Below, piece after piece: positions 24,718 to 37,920 of a stretch of DNA of 64,000 nt (its first letter is position 1; every line of letters starts with the position of its first letter). The DNA comes from Uranotaenia lowii (taxonomy: Eukaryota; Arthropoda; Insecta; Diptera; Culicidae), in contig NC_073693.1 in the NCBI RefSeq assembly GCF_029784155.1, positions 311,527,304 through 311,591,303 of the forward strand, in the 5' to 3' direction. The position numbers and the translations under genes are program-made. The notes beneath the pieces were generated by a model. It searched no databases and was not told the origin of the DNA. It saw only the letters and a program-made list of their open reading frames with translations.

Positions 24718-26531
24718 CCAGAAAACGCATTTTAAAGTTGTGATCCCAAATTAAGCTCAGAATCCCGAAAAACGGCTTCTAAAGGCCAGAAAACGCATTT
24801 TAAAGTTGTGATCCCAAATTAAGCTCAGAATCCCGAAAAACGGCTTCTAAAGGCCAGAAAACGCATTTTAAAGTTGTGATCCCAAATTAAGCTCAGAATC
24901 CCGAAAAACGGCTTCTAAAGGCCAGAAAACGCATTTTAAAGTTGTGATCCCAAATTAAGCTCAGAATCTCGAAAAACGGCTTCTTAAGGCCAGAAAACGC
25001 ATTTTAAAGTTGTGATCCCAAATTAAGCTCAGAATCCCGAAAAACGGCTTCTAAAGGCCAGAAAACGCATTTTAAAGTTGTGATCCCAAATTAAGCTCAG
25101 AATCCCGAAAAACGGCTTCTGAAGGCCAGAAAACGCATTTTAAAGTTGTGATCCCAAATTAAGCTCAGAATCCCCAAAAACGGCTTCTAAAGGCCAGAAA
25201 ACGCATTTTAAAATTGTGATCCCGAATTAAGCTCAGAATCCCGAAAAACGGCTTCAATAAGCCAGAAAACGCATTTTAAAGTTGTGATCCCAAATTAAGC
25301 TCAGAATCCCGAAAAACGGCTTCTAAAGGCCAGAAAACGCATTTTAAAGTTGTGATCCCAAATTAAGCTCAGAATCCCGAAAAACGGCTTCTAAAGGCCA
25401 GAAAACGCATTTTAAAGGTGTGATCCCAAATTAGGCTCAGAATCCCGAAAAACGGCTTCTAAAGGCCAGAAAACGCATTTTAAAGTTGTGATCCCAAATT
25501 AAGCTCAGAATCCCGAAAAACGGCTTCTTAAGGCCAGAAAACGCATTTTAAAGTTGTGATCCCAAATTAAGCTCAGAATCCCGAAAAACGGCTTCTAAAG
25601 GCCAGAAAACGCATTTTAAAGTTGTGATCCCAAATTAATCTCAGAATCCCGAAAAACGGCTTCTATAAGCCAGAAAACGCATTTTAAAGTTGTGATCCCA
25701 AATTAAGCTCCGAATCCCGAAAAACGGCTTCTAAAGGCCAGAAAACGCATTTTAAAGTTGTGATCCCAAATTAAGCTCAGAATCCCGAAAGACGGCTTCT
25801 AAAGGCCAGAAAACGCATTTTAAAGTTGTGATCCCAAATTAAGCTCAGAATCCCGAAAAACGGCTTCTATAAGCCAGAAAACGCATTTTAAAGTTGTGAT
25901 CCCAAATTAAGCTCAGAATCCCCAAAAACGGCTTCTAAAGGCCAGAAAACGCATTTTAAAGTTGTGATCCCAAATTAAGCTCAGAATCCCCAAAAACGGC
26001 TTCTAAAGGCCAGAAAACGCATTTTAAAGTTGTGATCCCAAATTAAGCTCAGAATCCCCAAAAACGGCTTCTAAAGGCCAGAAAACGCATTTTAAAGTTG
26101 TGATCCCAAATTAAGCTCAGAATCCCGAAAAACGGCTTCTAAAGGCCAGAAAACGCATTTTAAAGTTGTGATCCCAAATTAAGCTCAGAATCCCCAAAAA
26201 CGGCTTCTAAAGGCCAGAAAACGCATTTTAAAGTTGTGATCCCAAATTAAGCTCAGAATCCCGAAAAACGGCTTCTATAAGCCAGAAAACGCATTTTAAA
26301 GTTGTGATCCCAAATTAAGCTCAGAATCCTCAAAAACTGCTTCTAAAGGCCAGAAAACGCATTTTAAAGTTGTGATCCCAAATTAAGCTCAGAATCCCGA
26401 AAAACGGCTTCTATAAGCCAGAAAACGCATTTTAAAGTTGTGATCCCAAATTAAGCTCAGAATCCCGAAAAACGGCTTCTATAAGCCAGAAAACGCATTT
26501 TAAAGTTGTGATCCCAAATTAAGCTCAGAAT

Positions 26532-29500
26532 CCCCAAATTAAGCTCAGAATCCCCAAAAACGGCTTCTAAAGGCCAGAAAACGCATTTTAAAGTTGTGAT
26601 CTCAAATTAAGCTCAGAATCCCCAAAAACTGCTTCTAAAGGCCAGAAAACGCATTTTAAAGTTGTGATCCCAAATTAAGCTCAGAATCCCGAAAAACGGC
26701 TTCTATAAGCCAGAAAACGCATTTTAAAGTTGTGATCCCAAATTAAGCTCAGAATCCCGAAAAACGGCTTCTATAAGCCAGAAAACGCATTTTAAAGTTG
26801 TGATCCCAAATTAAGCTCAGAATCCCGAAAAACGGCTTCTAAAGGCCAGAAAACGCATTTTAAAGTTGTGATCCCAAATTAAGCTCAGAATCCCCAAAAA
26901 CTGCTTCTTAAGGCCAGAAAACGCATTTTAAAGTTGTGATCCCAAATTAAGCTCAGAATCCCCAAAAACGGCTTCTAAAGGCCAGAAAACGCATTTTAAA
27001 GTTGTGATCCCAAATTAAGCTCAGAATCCCCAAAAACGGCTTCTAAAGGCCAGAAAACGCATTTAAAAGTTGTGATCCCAAATTAAGCTCAGAATCCCCA
27101 AAAACGGCTTCTGAAGGCCAGAAAACGCATTTAAAAGTTGTGATCCCAAATTAAGCTCAGAATCCCGAAAAACGGCTTCTAAAGGCCAGAAAACGCATTT
27201 TAAAGTTGTGATCCCAAATTAAGCTCAGAATCCCCAAAAACTGCTTCTAAAGGCCAGAAAACGCATTTTAAAGTTGTAATCCCAAATTAAGCTCAGAATC
27301 CCGAAAAACGGCTTCTATAAGCCAGAAAACGCATTTTAAAGTTGTGATCCCAAATTAAGCTCAGAATCCCGAAAAACGGCTTCTATAAGCCAGAAAACGC
27401 ATTTTAAAGTTGTGATCCCAAATTAAGCTCAGAATCCCGAAAAACGGCTTCTAAAGGCCAGAAAACGCATTTTAAAGTTGTGATCCCAAATTAAGCTCAG
27501 AATCCCCAAAAACGGCTTCTAAAGGCCAGAAAACGCATTTAAAAGTTGTGATCCCAAATTAAGCTCAGAATCCCCAAAAACGGCTTCTGAAGGCCAGAAA
27601 ACGCATTTAAAAGTTGTGATCCCAAATTAAGCTCAGAATCCCGAAAAACGGCTTCTAAAGGCCAGAAAACGCATTTTAAAGTTGTGATCCCAAATTAAGC
27701 TCAGAATCCCCAAAAACTGCTTCTAAAGGCCAGAAAACGCATTTTAAAGTTGTAATCCCAAATTAAGCTCAGAATCCCGAAAAACGGCTTCTATAAGCCA
27801 GAAAACGCATTTTAAAGTTGTGATCCCAAATTAAGCTCAGAATCCCGAAAAACGGCTTCTATAAGCCAGAAAACGCATTTTAAAGTTGTGATCCCAAATT
27901 AAGCTCAGAATCCCCAAAAACGGCTTCTAAAGGCCAGAAAACGCATTTTAAAGTTGTGATCCCAAATTAAGCTCAGAATCCCCAAAAACTGCTTCTAAAG
28001 GCCAGAAAACGCATTTTAAAGTTGTGATCCCAAATTAAGCTCAGAATCCCGAAAAACGGCTTCTATAAGCCAGAAAACGCATTTTAAAGTTGTGATCCCA
28101 AATTAAGCTCAGAATCCCGAAAAACGGCTTCTAAAGGCCAGAAAACGCATTTTAAAGTTGTGATCCCAAATTAAGCTCAGAATCCCCAAATTAAGCTCAG
28201 AATCCCCAAAAACGGCTTCTAAAGGCCAGAAAACGCATTTTAAAGTTGTGATCTCAAATTAAGCTCAGAATCCCCAAAAACTGCTTCTAAAGGCCAGAAA
28301 ACGCATTTTAAAGTTGTGATCCCAAATTAAGCTCAGAATCCCGAAAAACGGCTTCTATAAGCCAGAAAACGCATTTTAAAGTTGTGATCCCAAATTAAGC
28401 TCAGAATCCCGAAAAACGGCTTCTATAAGCCAGAAAACGCATTTTAAAGTTGTGATCCCAAATTAAGCTCAGAATCCCGAAAAACGGCTTCTAAAGGCCA
28501 GAAAACGCATTTTAAAGTTGTGATCCCAAATTAAGCTCAGAATCCCCAAAAACTGCTTCTTAAGGCCAGAAAACGCATTTTAAAGTTGTGATCCCAAATT
28601 AAGCTCAGAATCCCCAAAAACGGCTTCTAAAGGCCAGAAAACGCATTTTAAAGTTGTGATCCCAAATTAAGCTCAGAATCCCGAAAAACGGCTTCTATAA
28701 GCCAGAAAACGCATTTTAAAGTTGTGATCCCAAATTAAGCTCAGAATCCCGAAAAACGGCTTCTAAAGGCCAGAAAACGCATTTTAAAGTTGTGATCCCA
28801 AATTAAGCTCAGAATCCCCAAAAACGGCTTCTAAAGGCCAGAAAACGCATTTAAAAGTTGTGATCCCAAATTAAGCTCAGAATCCCCAAAAACGGCTTCT
28901 GAAGGCCAGAAAACGCATTTAAAAGTTGTGATCCCAAATTAAGCTCAGAATCCCGAAAAACGGCTTCTAAAGGCCAGAAAACGCATTTTAAAGTTGTGAT
29001 CCCAAATTAAGCTCAGAATCCCCAAAAACTGCTTCTAAAGGCCAGAAAACGCATTTTAAAGTTGTAATCCCAAATTAAGCTCAGAATCCCGAAAAACGGC
29101 TTCTATAAGCCAGAAAACGCATTTTAAAGTTGTGATCCCAAATTAAGCTCAGAATCCCGAAAAACGGCTTCTATAAGCCAGAAAACGCATTTTAAAGTTG
29201 TGATCCCAAATTAAGCTCAGAATCCCCAAAAACGGCTTCTAAAGGCCAGAAAACGCATTTTAAAGTTGTGATCCCAAATTAAGCTCAGAATCCCCAAAAA
29301 CTGCTTCTAAAGGCCAGAAAACGCATTTTAAAGTTGTGATCCCAAATTAAGCTCAGAATCCCGAAAAACGGCTTCTATAAGCCAGAAAACGCATTTTAAA
29401 GTTGTGATCCCAAATTAAGCTCAGAATCCCGAAAAACGGCTTCTATAAGCCAGAAAACGCATTTTAAAGTTGTGATCCCAAATTAAGCTCAGAATCCCCA

Positions 29501-29897
29501 AAAACGGCTTCTAAAGGCCAGAAAACGCATTTTAAAGTTGTGATCCCAAATTAAGCTCAGAATCCCCAAAAACTGCTTCTAAAGGCCAGAAAACGCATTT
29601 TAAAGTTGTGATCCCAAATTAAGCTCAGAATCCCGAAAAACGGCTTCTATAAGCCAGAAAACGCATTTTAAAGTTGTGATCCCAAATTAAGCTCAGAATC
29701 CCCAAAAACGGCTTCTAAAGGCCAGAAAACGCATTTTAAAGTTGTGATCACAAATTAAGCTCAGAATCCCCAAAAACGGCTTCTAAAGGCCAGAAAACGC
29801 ATTTTAAAGTTGTGATCCCAAATTAAGCTCAGAATCCCCAAAAACGGCTTCTAAAGGCCAGAAAACGCATTTTAAAGTTGTGATCCCAAATTAAGCT
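26532..29897 (+). repeat. Higher-order repeat in array 2 marked by a 20-bp microduplication
   Basis: A 20-bp partial duplication (aaattaagctcagaatcccc used twice) occurs at 26532 and 28184, which are 1652 bp apart, equal to 24 x 68 + 20. The rare ctgaagg variant appears at 27111, 27587, 28899 and 31483, spaced 7, 19 (plus the 20 bp) and 38 monomers. The shared marker and the same variant order around it show that multi-monomer blocks were duplicated as units. The right boundary given is approximate. Confidence 0.82.
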
Positions 29898-32800
29898 CAG
29901 AATCCCGAAAAACGGCTTCTATAAGCCAGAAAACGCATTTTAAAGTTGTAATCCCAAATTAAGCTCAGAATCCCGAAAAACGGCTTCTAAAGGCCAGAAA
30001 ACGCATTTTAAAGTTGTGATCCCAAATTAAGCTCAGAATCCCCAAAAACGGCTTCTAAAGGCCAGAAAACGCATTTTAAAGTTGTGATCCCAAATTAAGC
30101 TCAGAATCCCGAAAAACGGCTTCTATAAGCCAGAAAACGCATTTTAAAGTTGTGATCCCAAATTAAGCTCAGAATCCCCAAAAACTGCTTCTAAAGGCCA
30201 GAAAACGCATTTTAAAGTTGTGATCCCAAATTAAGCTCAGAATCCCCAAAAACGGCTTCTATAAGCCAGAAAACGCATTTTAAAGTTGTGATCCCAAATT
30301 AAGCTCAGAATCCCGAAAAACGGCTTCTATAAGCCAGAAAACGCATTTTAAAGTTGTGATCCCAAATTAAGCTCAGAATCCCGAAAAACGGCTTCTATAA
30401 GCCAGAAAACGCATTTTAAAGTTGTGATCCCAAATTAAGCTCAGAATCCCCAAAAACTGCTTCTAAAGGCCAGAAAACGCATTTTAAAGTTGTGATCCCA
30501 AATTAAGCTCAGAATCCCCAAAAACGGCTTCTAAAGGCCAGAAAACGCATTTTAAAGTTGTGATCTCAAATTAAGCTCAGAATCCCCAAAAACGGCTTCT
30601 AAAGGCCAGAAAACGCATTTTAAAGTTGTGATCCCAAATTAAGCTCAGAATCCCGAAAAACGGCTTCTATAAGCCAGAAAACGCATTTTAAAGTTGTGAT
30701 CCCAAATTAAGCTCAGAATCCCGAAAAACGGCTTCTATAAGCCAGAAAACGCATTTTAAAGTTGTGATCCCAAATTAAGCTCAGAATCCCGAAAAACGGC
30801 TTCTATAAGCCAGAAAACGCATTTTAAAGTTGTGATCCCAAATTAAGCTCAGAATCCCCAAAAACTGCTTCTAAAGGCCAGAAAACGCATTTTAAAGTTG
30901 TGATCCCAAATTAAGCTCAGAATCCCCAAAAACGGCTTCTAAAGGCCAGAAAACGCATTTTAAAGTTGTGATCTCAAATTAAGCTCAGAATCCCCAAAAA
31001 CGGCTTCTAAAGGCCAGAAAACGCATTTTAAAGTTGTGATCCCAAATTAAGCTCAGAATCCCGAAAAACGGCTTCTATAAGCCAGAAAACGCATTTTAAA
31101 GTTGTGATCCCAAATTAAGCTCAGAATCCCGAAAAACGGCTTCTATAAGCCAGAAAACGCATTTTAAAGTTGTGATCCCAAATTAAGCTCAGAATCCCGA
31201 AAAACGGCTTCTAAAGGCCAGAAAACGCATTTTAAAGTTGTGATCCCAAATTAAGCTCAGAATCCCGAAAAACGGCTTCTAAAGGCCAGAAAACGCATTT
31301 TAAAGTTGTGATCCCAAATTAAGCTCAGAATCCCCAAAAACGGCTTCTAAAGGCCAGAAAACGCATTTTAAAGTTGTGATCCCAAATTAAGCTCAGAATC
31401 CCCAAAAACGGCTTCTAAAGGCCAGAAAACGCATTTAAAAGTTGTGATCCCAAATTAAGCTCAGAATCCCCAAAAACGGCTTCTGAAGGCCAGAAAACGC
31501 ATTTAAAAGTTGTGATCCCAAATTAAGCTCAGAATCCCGAAAAATGGCTTCTAAAGGCCAGAAAACGCATTTTAAAGTTGTGATCCCAAATTAAGCTCAG
31601 AATCCCCAAAAACGGCTTCTAAAGGCCAGAAAACGCATTTTAAAGTTGTGATCCCAAATTAAGCTCAGAATCCCCAAAAACGGCTTCTATAAGCCAGAAA
31701 ACGCATTTTAAAGTTGTGATCCCAAATTAAGCTCAGAATTCCGAAAAACGGCTTCCAAAGGCCAGAAAACGCATTTTAAAGTTGTGATTCCAAATTAAGC
31801 TCAGAATCCCGAAAAACGGCTTCTAAAGGCCAGAAAACGCATTTTAAAGTTGTGATCCCAAATTAAGCTCAGAATCCCGAAAAACGGCTTCTAAAGGCCA
31901 GAAAACGCATTTTAAAGTTGTGATCCCAAATTAAGCTCAGAATCCCGAAAAACGGCTTCTAAAGGCCAGAAAACGCATTTTAAAGTTGTGATCCCAAATT
32001 AAGCTCAGAATCCCGAAAAACGGCTTCTATAAGCCAGAAAACGCATTTTAAAGTTGTGATCCCAAATTAAGCTCAGAATCCCGAAAAACGGCTTCTATAA
32101 GCCAGAAAACGCATTTTAAAGTTGTGATCCCAAATTAAGCTCAGAATCCCGAAAAACGGCTTCCAAAGGCCAGAAAACGCATTTTAAAGTTGTGATTCCA
32201 AATTAAGCTCAGAATCCCGAAAAACGGCTTCTAAAGGCCAGAAAACGCATTTTAAAGTTGTGATCCCAAATTAAGCTCAGAATCCCGAAAAACGGCTTCT
32301 ATAAGCCAGAAAACGCATTTTAAAGTTGTGATCCCAAATTAAGCTCAGAATCCCGAAAAACGGCTTCTATAAGCCAGAAAACGCATTTTAAAGTTGTGAT
32401 CCCAAATTAATCTCAGAATCCCGAAAAACGGCTTCTAAAGGCCAGAAAACGCATTTTAAAGTTGTGATCCCAAATTAAGCTCAGAATCCCCAAAAACGGC
32501 TTCTATAAGCCAGAAAACGCATTTTAAAGTTGTGATCCCAAATTAAGCTCAGAATTCCGAAAAACGGCTTCCAAAGGCCAGAAAACGCATTTTAAAGTTG
32601 TGATTCCAAATTAAGCTCAGAATCCCGAAAAACGGCTTCTAAAGGCCAGAAAACGCATTTTAAAGTTGTGATCCCAAATTAAGCTCAGAATCCCGAAAAA
32701 CGGCTTCTAAAGGCCAGAAAACGCATTTTAAAGTTGTGATCCCAAATTAAGCTCAGAATCCCGAAAAACGGCTTCTAAAGGCCAGAAAACGCATTTTAAA

Positions 32801-35800
32801 GTTGTGATCCCAAATTAAGCTCAGAATCCCGAAAAACGGCTTCTATAAGCCAGAAAACGCATTTTAAAGTTGTGATCCCAAATTAAGCTCAGAATCCCGA
32901 AAAACGGCTTCTATAAGCCAGAAAACGCATTTTAAAGTTGTGATCCCAAATTAAGCTCAGAATCCCGAAAAACGGCTTCTAAAGGCCAGAAAACGCATTT
33001 TAAAGTTGTGATCCCAAATTAAGCTCAGAATCCCGAAAAACGGCTTCTAAAGGCCAGAAAACGCATTTTAAAGGTGTGATCCCAAATTAGGCTCAGAATC
33101 CCGAAAAACGGCTTCTAAAGGCCAGAAAACGCATTTTAAAGTTGTGATCCCAAATTAAGCTCAGAATCCCGAAAAACGGCTTCTATAAGCCAGAAAACGC
33201 ATTTTAAAGTTGTGATCCCAAATTAAGCTCAGAATCCCGAAAAACGGCTTCTAAAGGCCAGAAAACGCATTTTAAAGTTGTGATCCCAAATTAATCTCAG
33301 AATCCCGAAAAACGGCTTCTATAAGCCAGAAAACGCATTTTAAAGTTGTGATCCCAAATTAAGCTCCGAATCCCGAAAAACGGCTTCTAAAGGCCAGAAA
33401 ACGCATTTTAAAGTTGTGATCCCAAATTAAGCTCAGAATCCCGAAAAACGGCTTCTAAAGGCCAGAAAACGCATTTTAAAGTTGTGATCCCAAATTAAGC
33501 TCAGAATCCCAAAAACGGCTTCTATAAGCCAGAAAACGCATTTTAAAGTTGTGATCCCAAATTAAGCTCAGAATCCCGAAAAACGGCTTCTAAAGGCCAG
33601 AAAACGCATTTTAAAGTTGTGATCCCAAATTAAGCTCAGAATCCCGAAAAACGGCTTCTAAAGGCCAGAAAACGCATTTTAAAGTTGTGATCCCAAATTA
33701 AGCTCAGAATCCCGAAAAACGGCTTCTAAAGGCCAGAAAACGCATTTTAAAGTTGTGATCCCAAATTAAGCTCAGAATCCCGAAAAACGGCTTCTAAAGG
33801 CCAGAAAACGCATTTTAAAGTTGTGATCCCAAATTAAGCTCAGAATCCCGAAAAACGGCTTCTAAAGGCCAGAAAACGCATTTTAAAGTTGTGATCCCAA
33901 ATTAAGCTCAGAATCCCGAAAAACGGCTTCTATAAGCCAGAAAACGCATTTTAAAGTTGTGATCCCAAATTAAGCTCCGAATCCCGAAAAACGGCTTCTA
34001 AAGGCCAAAAAACGCATTTTAAAGTTGTGATCCCAAATTAAGCTCAGAATCCCGAAAAACGGCTTCTATAAGCCAGAAAACGCATTTTAAAGTTGTGATC
34101 CCAAATTAAGCTCAGAATCCCGAAAAACGGCTTCTAAAGGCCAGAAAACGCATTTAAAAGTTGTGATCCCAAATTAAGCTCAGAATCCCGAAAAACGGCT
34201 TCTATAAGCCAGAAAACGCATTTTAAAGTTGTGATCCCAAATTAAGCTCAGAATCCCGAAAAACGGCTTCTAAAGGCCAGAAAACGCATTTAAAAGTTGT
34301 GATCCCAAATTAAGCTCAGAATCCCGAAAAACGGCTTCTATAAGCCAGAAAACGCATTTTAAAGTTGTGATCCTAAATTAAGCTCAGAATCCCGAAAAAC
34401 GGCTTCTATAAGCCAGAAAACGCATTTTAAAGTTGTGATCCCAAATTAAGCTCAGAATCCCGAAAAACGGCTTCTATAAGCCAGAAAACACATTTTAAAG
34501 TTGTGATCCCAAATTAAGCTCAGAATCCCGAAAAACGGCTTCCAAAGGCCAGAAAACGCATTTTAAAGTTGTGATCCTAAATTAAGCTCAGAATCCCGAA
34601 AAACGGCTTCTATAAGCCAGAAAACGCATTTTAAAGTTGTGATCCCAAATTAAGCTCAGAATCCCGAAAAACGGCTTCTATAAGCCAGAAAACGCATTTT
34701 AAAGTTGTGATCCCAAATTAAGCTCAGAATCCCGAAAACCGGCTTCTATAAGCCAGAAAACGCATTTTAAAGTTGTGATCCCAAATTAAGCTCAGAATCC
34801 CGAAAAACGGCTTCTATAAGCCAGAAAACGCATTTTAAAGTTGTGATCCCAAATTAAGCTCAGAATCCCGAAAAACGGCTTCTATAAGCCAGAAAACGCA
34901 TTTTAAAGTTGTGATCCCAAATTAAGCTCAGAATCCCGAAAAACGGCTTCTAAAGGCCAGAAAACACATTTTAAAGTTGTGATCCCAAATTAAGCTCAGA
35001 ATCCCGAAAAACGGCTTCTATAAGCCAGAAAACGCATTTTAAAGTTGTGATCCCAAATTAAGCTCAGAATCCCGAAAAACGGCTTCTATAAGCCAGAAAA
35101 CGCATTTTAAAGTTGTGATCCCAAATTAAGCTCAGAATCCCGAAAAACGGCTTCTAAAGGCCAGAAAACGCATTTTAAAGTTGTGATCCCAAATTAAGCT
35201 CAGAATCCCGAAAAACGGCTTCTAAAGGCCAGAAAACGCATTTTAAAGTTGTGATCCCAAATTAAGCTCAGAATCCCGAAAAACGGCTTCAATAAGCCAG
35301 AAAACGCATTTTAAAGTTGTGATCCCAAATTAAGCTCAGAATCCCGAAAAACGGCTTCTAAAGGCCAGAAAACGCATTTTAAAGTTGTGATTCCAAATTA
35401 AGCTCAGAATCCCGAAAAACGGCTTCTAAAGGCCAGAAAACGCATTTTAAAGTTGTGATCCCAAATTAAGCTCAGAATCCCGAAAAACGGCTTCTAAAGG
35501 CCAGAAAACGCATTTTAAAGTTGTGATCCCAAATTAAGCTCAGAATCCCGAAAAACGGCTTCTAAAGGCCAGAAAACGCATTTTAAAGTTGTGATCCCAA
35601 ATTAAGCTCAGAATCCCGAAAAACGGCTTCTATAAGCCAGAAAACGCATTTTAAAGTTGTGATCCCAAATTAAGCTCAGAATCCCGAAAAACGGCTTCTA
35701 TAAGCCAGAAAACGCATTTTAAAGTTGTGATCCCAAATTAAGCTCAGAATCCCGAAAAACGGCTTCTAAAGGCCAGAAAACGCATTTTAAAGTTGTGATT

Positions 35801-37920
35801 CCAAATTAAGCTCAGAATCCCGAAAAACGGCTTCTAAAGGCCAGAAAACGCATTTTAAAGTTGTGATCCCAAATTAAGCTCAGAATCCCGAAAAACGGCT
35901 TCTATAAGCCAGAAAACGCATTTTAAAGTTGTGATCCCAAATTAAGCTCAGAATCCCGAAAACCGGCTTCTATAAGCCAGAAAACGCATTTTAAAGTTGT
36001 GATCCCAAATTAAGCTCAGAATCCCGAAAAACGGCTTCTAAAGGCCAGAAAACGCATTTTAAAGTTGTGATTCCAAATTAAGCTCAGAATCCCGAAAAAC
36101 GGCTTCTATAAGCCAGAAAACGCATTTTAAAGTTGTGATCCCAAATTAAGCTCAGAATCCCGAAAAACGGCTTCTATAAGCCAGAAAACGCATTTTAAAG
36201 TTGTGATCCCAAATTAAGCTCAGAATCCCGAAAAACGGCTTCTAAAGGCCAGAAAACGCATTTTAAAGTTGTGATCCCAAATTAAGCTCAGAATCCCGAA
36301 AAAACGGCTTCTATAAGCCAGAAAACGCATTTTAAAGTTGTGATCCCAAATTAAGCTCAGAATCCCGAAAACCGGCTTCTATAAGCCAGAAAACGCATTT
36401 TAAAGTTGTGATCCCAAATTAAGCTCAGAATCCCGAAAAACGGCTTCTATAAGCCAGAAAACGCATTTTAAAGTTGTGATCCCAAATTAAGCTCAGAATC
36501 CCGAAAAACGGCTTCTATAAGCCAGAAAACGCATTTTAAAGTTGTGATCCCAAATTAAGCTCAGAATCCCGAAAAACGGCTTCTAAAGGCCAGAAAACAC
36601 ATTTTAAAGTTGTGATCCCAAATTAAGCTCAGAATCCCGAAAAACGGCTTCTATAAGCCAGAAAACGCATTTTAAAGTTGTGATCCCAAATTAAGCTCAG
36701 AATCCCGAAAAACGGCTTCTATAAGCCAGAAAACGCATTTTAAAGTTGTGATCCCAAATTAAGCTCAGAATCCCGAAAAACGGCTTCTAAAGGCCAGAAA
36801 ACGCATTTTAAAGTTGTGATCCCAAATTAAGCTCAGAATCCCGAAAAACGGCTTCTAAAGGCCAGAAAACGCATTTAAAAGTTGTGATCCCAAATTAAGC
36901 TCAGAATCCCGAAAAACGGCTTCTATAAGCCAGAAAAACGCATTTTAAAGTTGTGATCCCAAATTAAGCTCAGAATCCCGAAAAACGGCTTCTAAAGGCC
37001 AGAAAACGCATTTTAAAGTTGTGATTCCCAAATTAAGCTCAGAATCCCGAAAAACGGCTTCTAAAGGCCAGAAAACGCATTTTAAAGTTGTGATCCCAAA
37101 TTAAGCTCAGAATCCCGAAAAACGGCTTCTAAAGGCCAGAAAACGCATTTTAAAGTTGTGATCCCAAATTAAGCTCAGAATCCCGAAAAACGGCTTCTAA
37201 AGGCCAGAAAACGCATTTTAAAGTTGTGATCCCAAATTAAGCTCAGAATCCCGAAAAACGGCTTCTATAAGCCAGAAAACGCATTTTAAAGTTGTGATCC
37301 CAAATTAAGCTCAGAATCCCGAAAAACGGCTTCTATAAGCCAGAAAACGCATTTTAAAGTTGTGATCCCAAATTAAGCTCAGAATCCCGAAAAACGGCTT
37401 CTAAAGGCCAGAAAACGCATTTTAAAGTTGTGATTCCAAATTAAGCTCAGAATCCCGAAAAACGGCTTCTAAAGGCCAGAAAACGCATTTTAAAGTTGTG
37501 ATCCCAAATTAAGCTCAGAATCCCGAAAAACGGCTTCTAAAGGCCAGAAAACGCATTTTAAAGTTGTGATCCCAAATTAAGCTCAGAATCCCGAAAAACG
37601 GCTTCTAAAGGCCAGAAAACGCATTTTAAAGTTGTGATCCCAAATTAAGCTCAGAATCCCGAAAAACGGCTTCTATAAGCCAGAAAACGCATTTTAAAGT
37701 TGTGATCCCAAATTAAGCTCAGAATCCCGAAAAACGGCTTCTAAAGGCCAGAAAACGCATTTAAAAGTTGTGATCCCAAATTAAGCTCAGAATCCCCAAA
37801 AACGGCTTCTATAAGCCAGAAAACGCATTTTAAAGTTGTGATCCCAAATTAAGCTCAGAATCCCGAAAAACGGCTTCTAAAGGCCAGAAAACGCATTTTA
37901 AAGTTGTGATCCCAAATTAA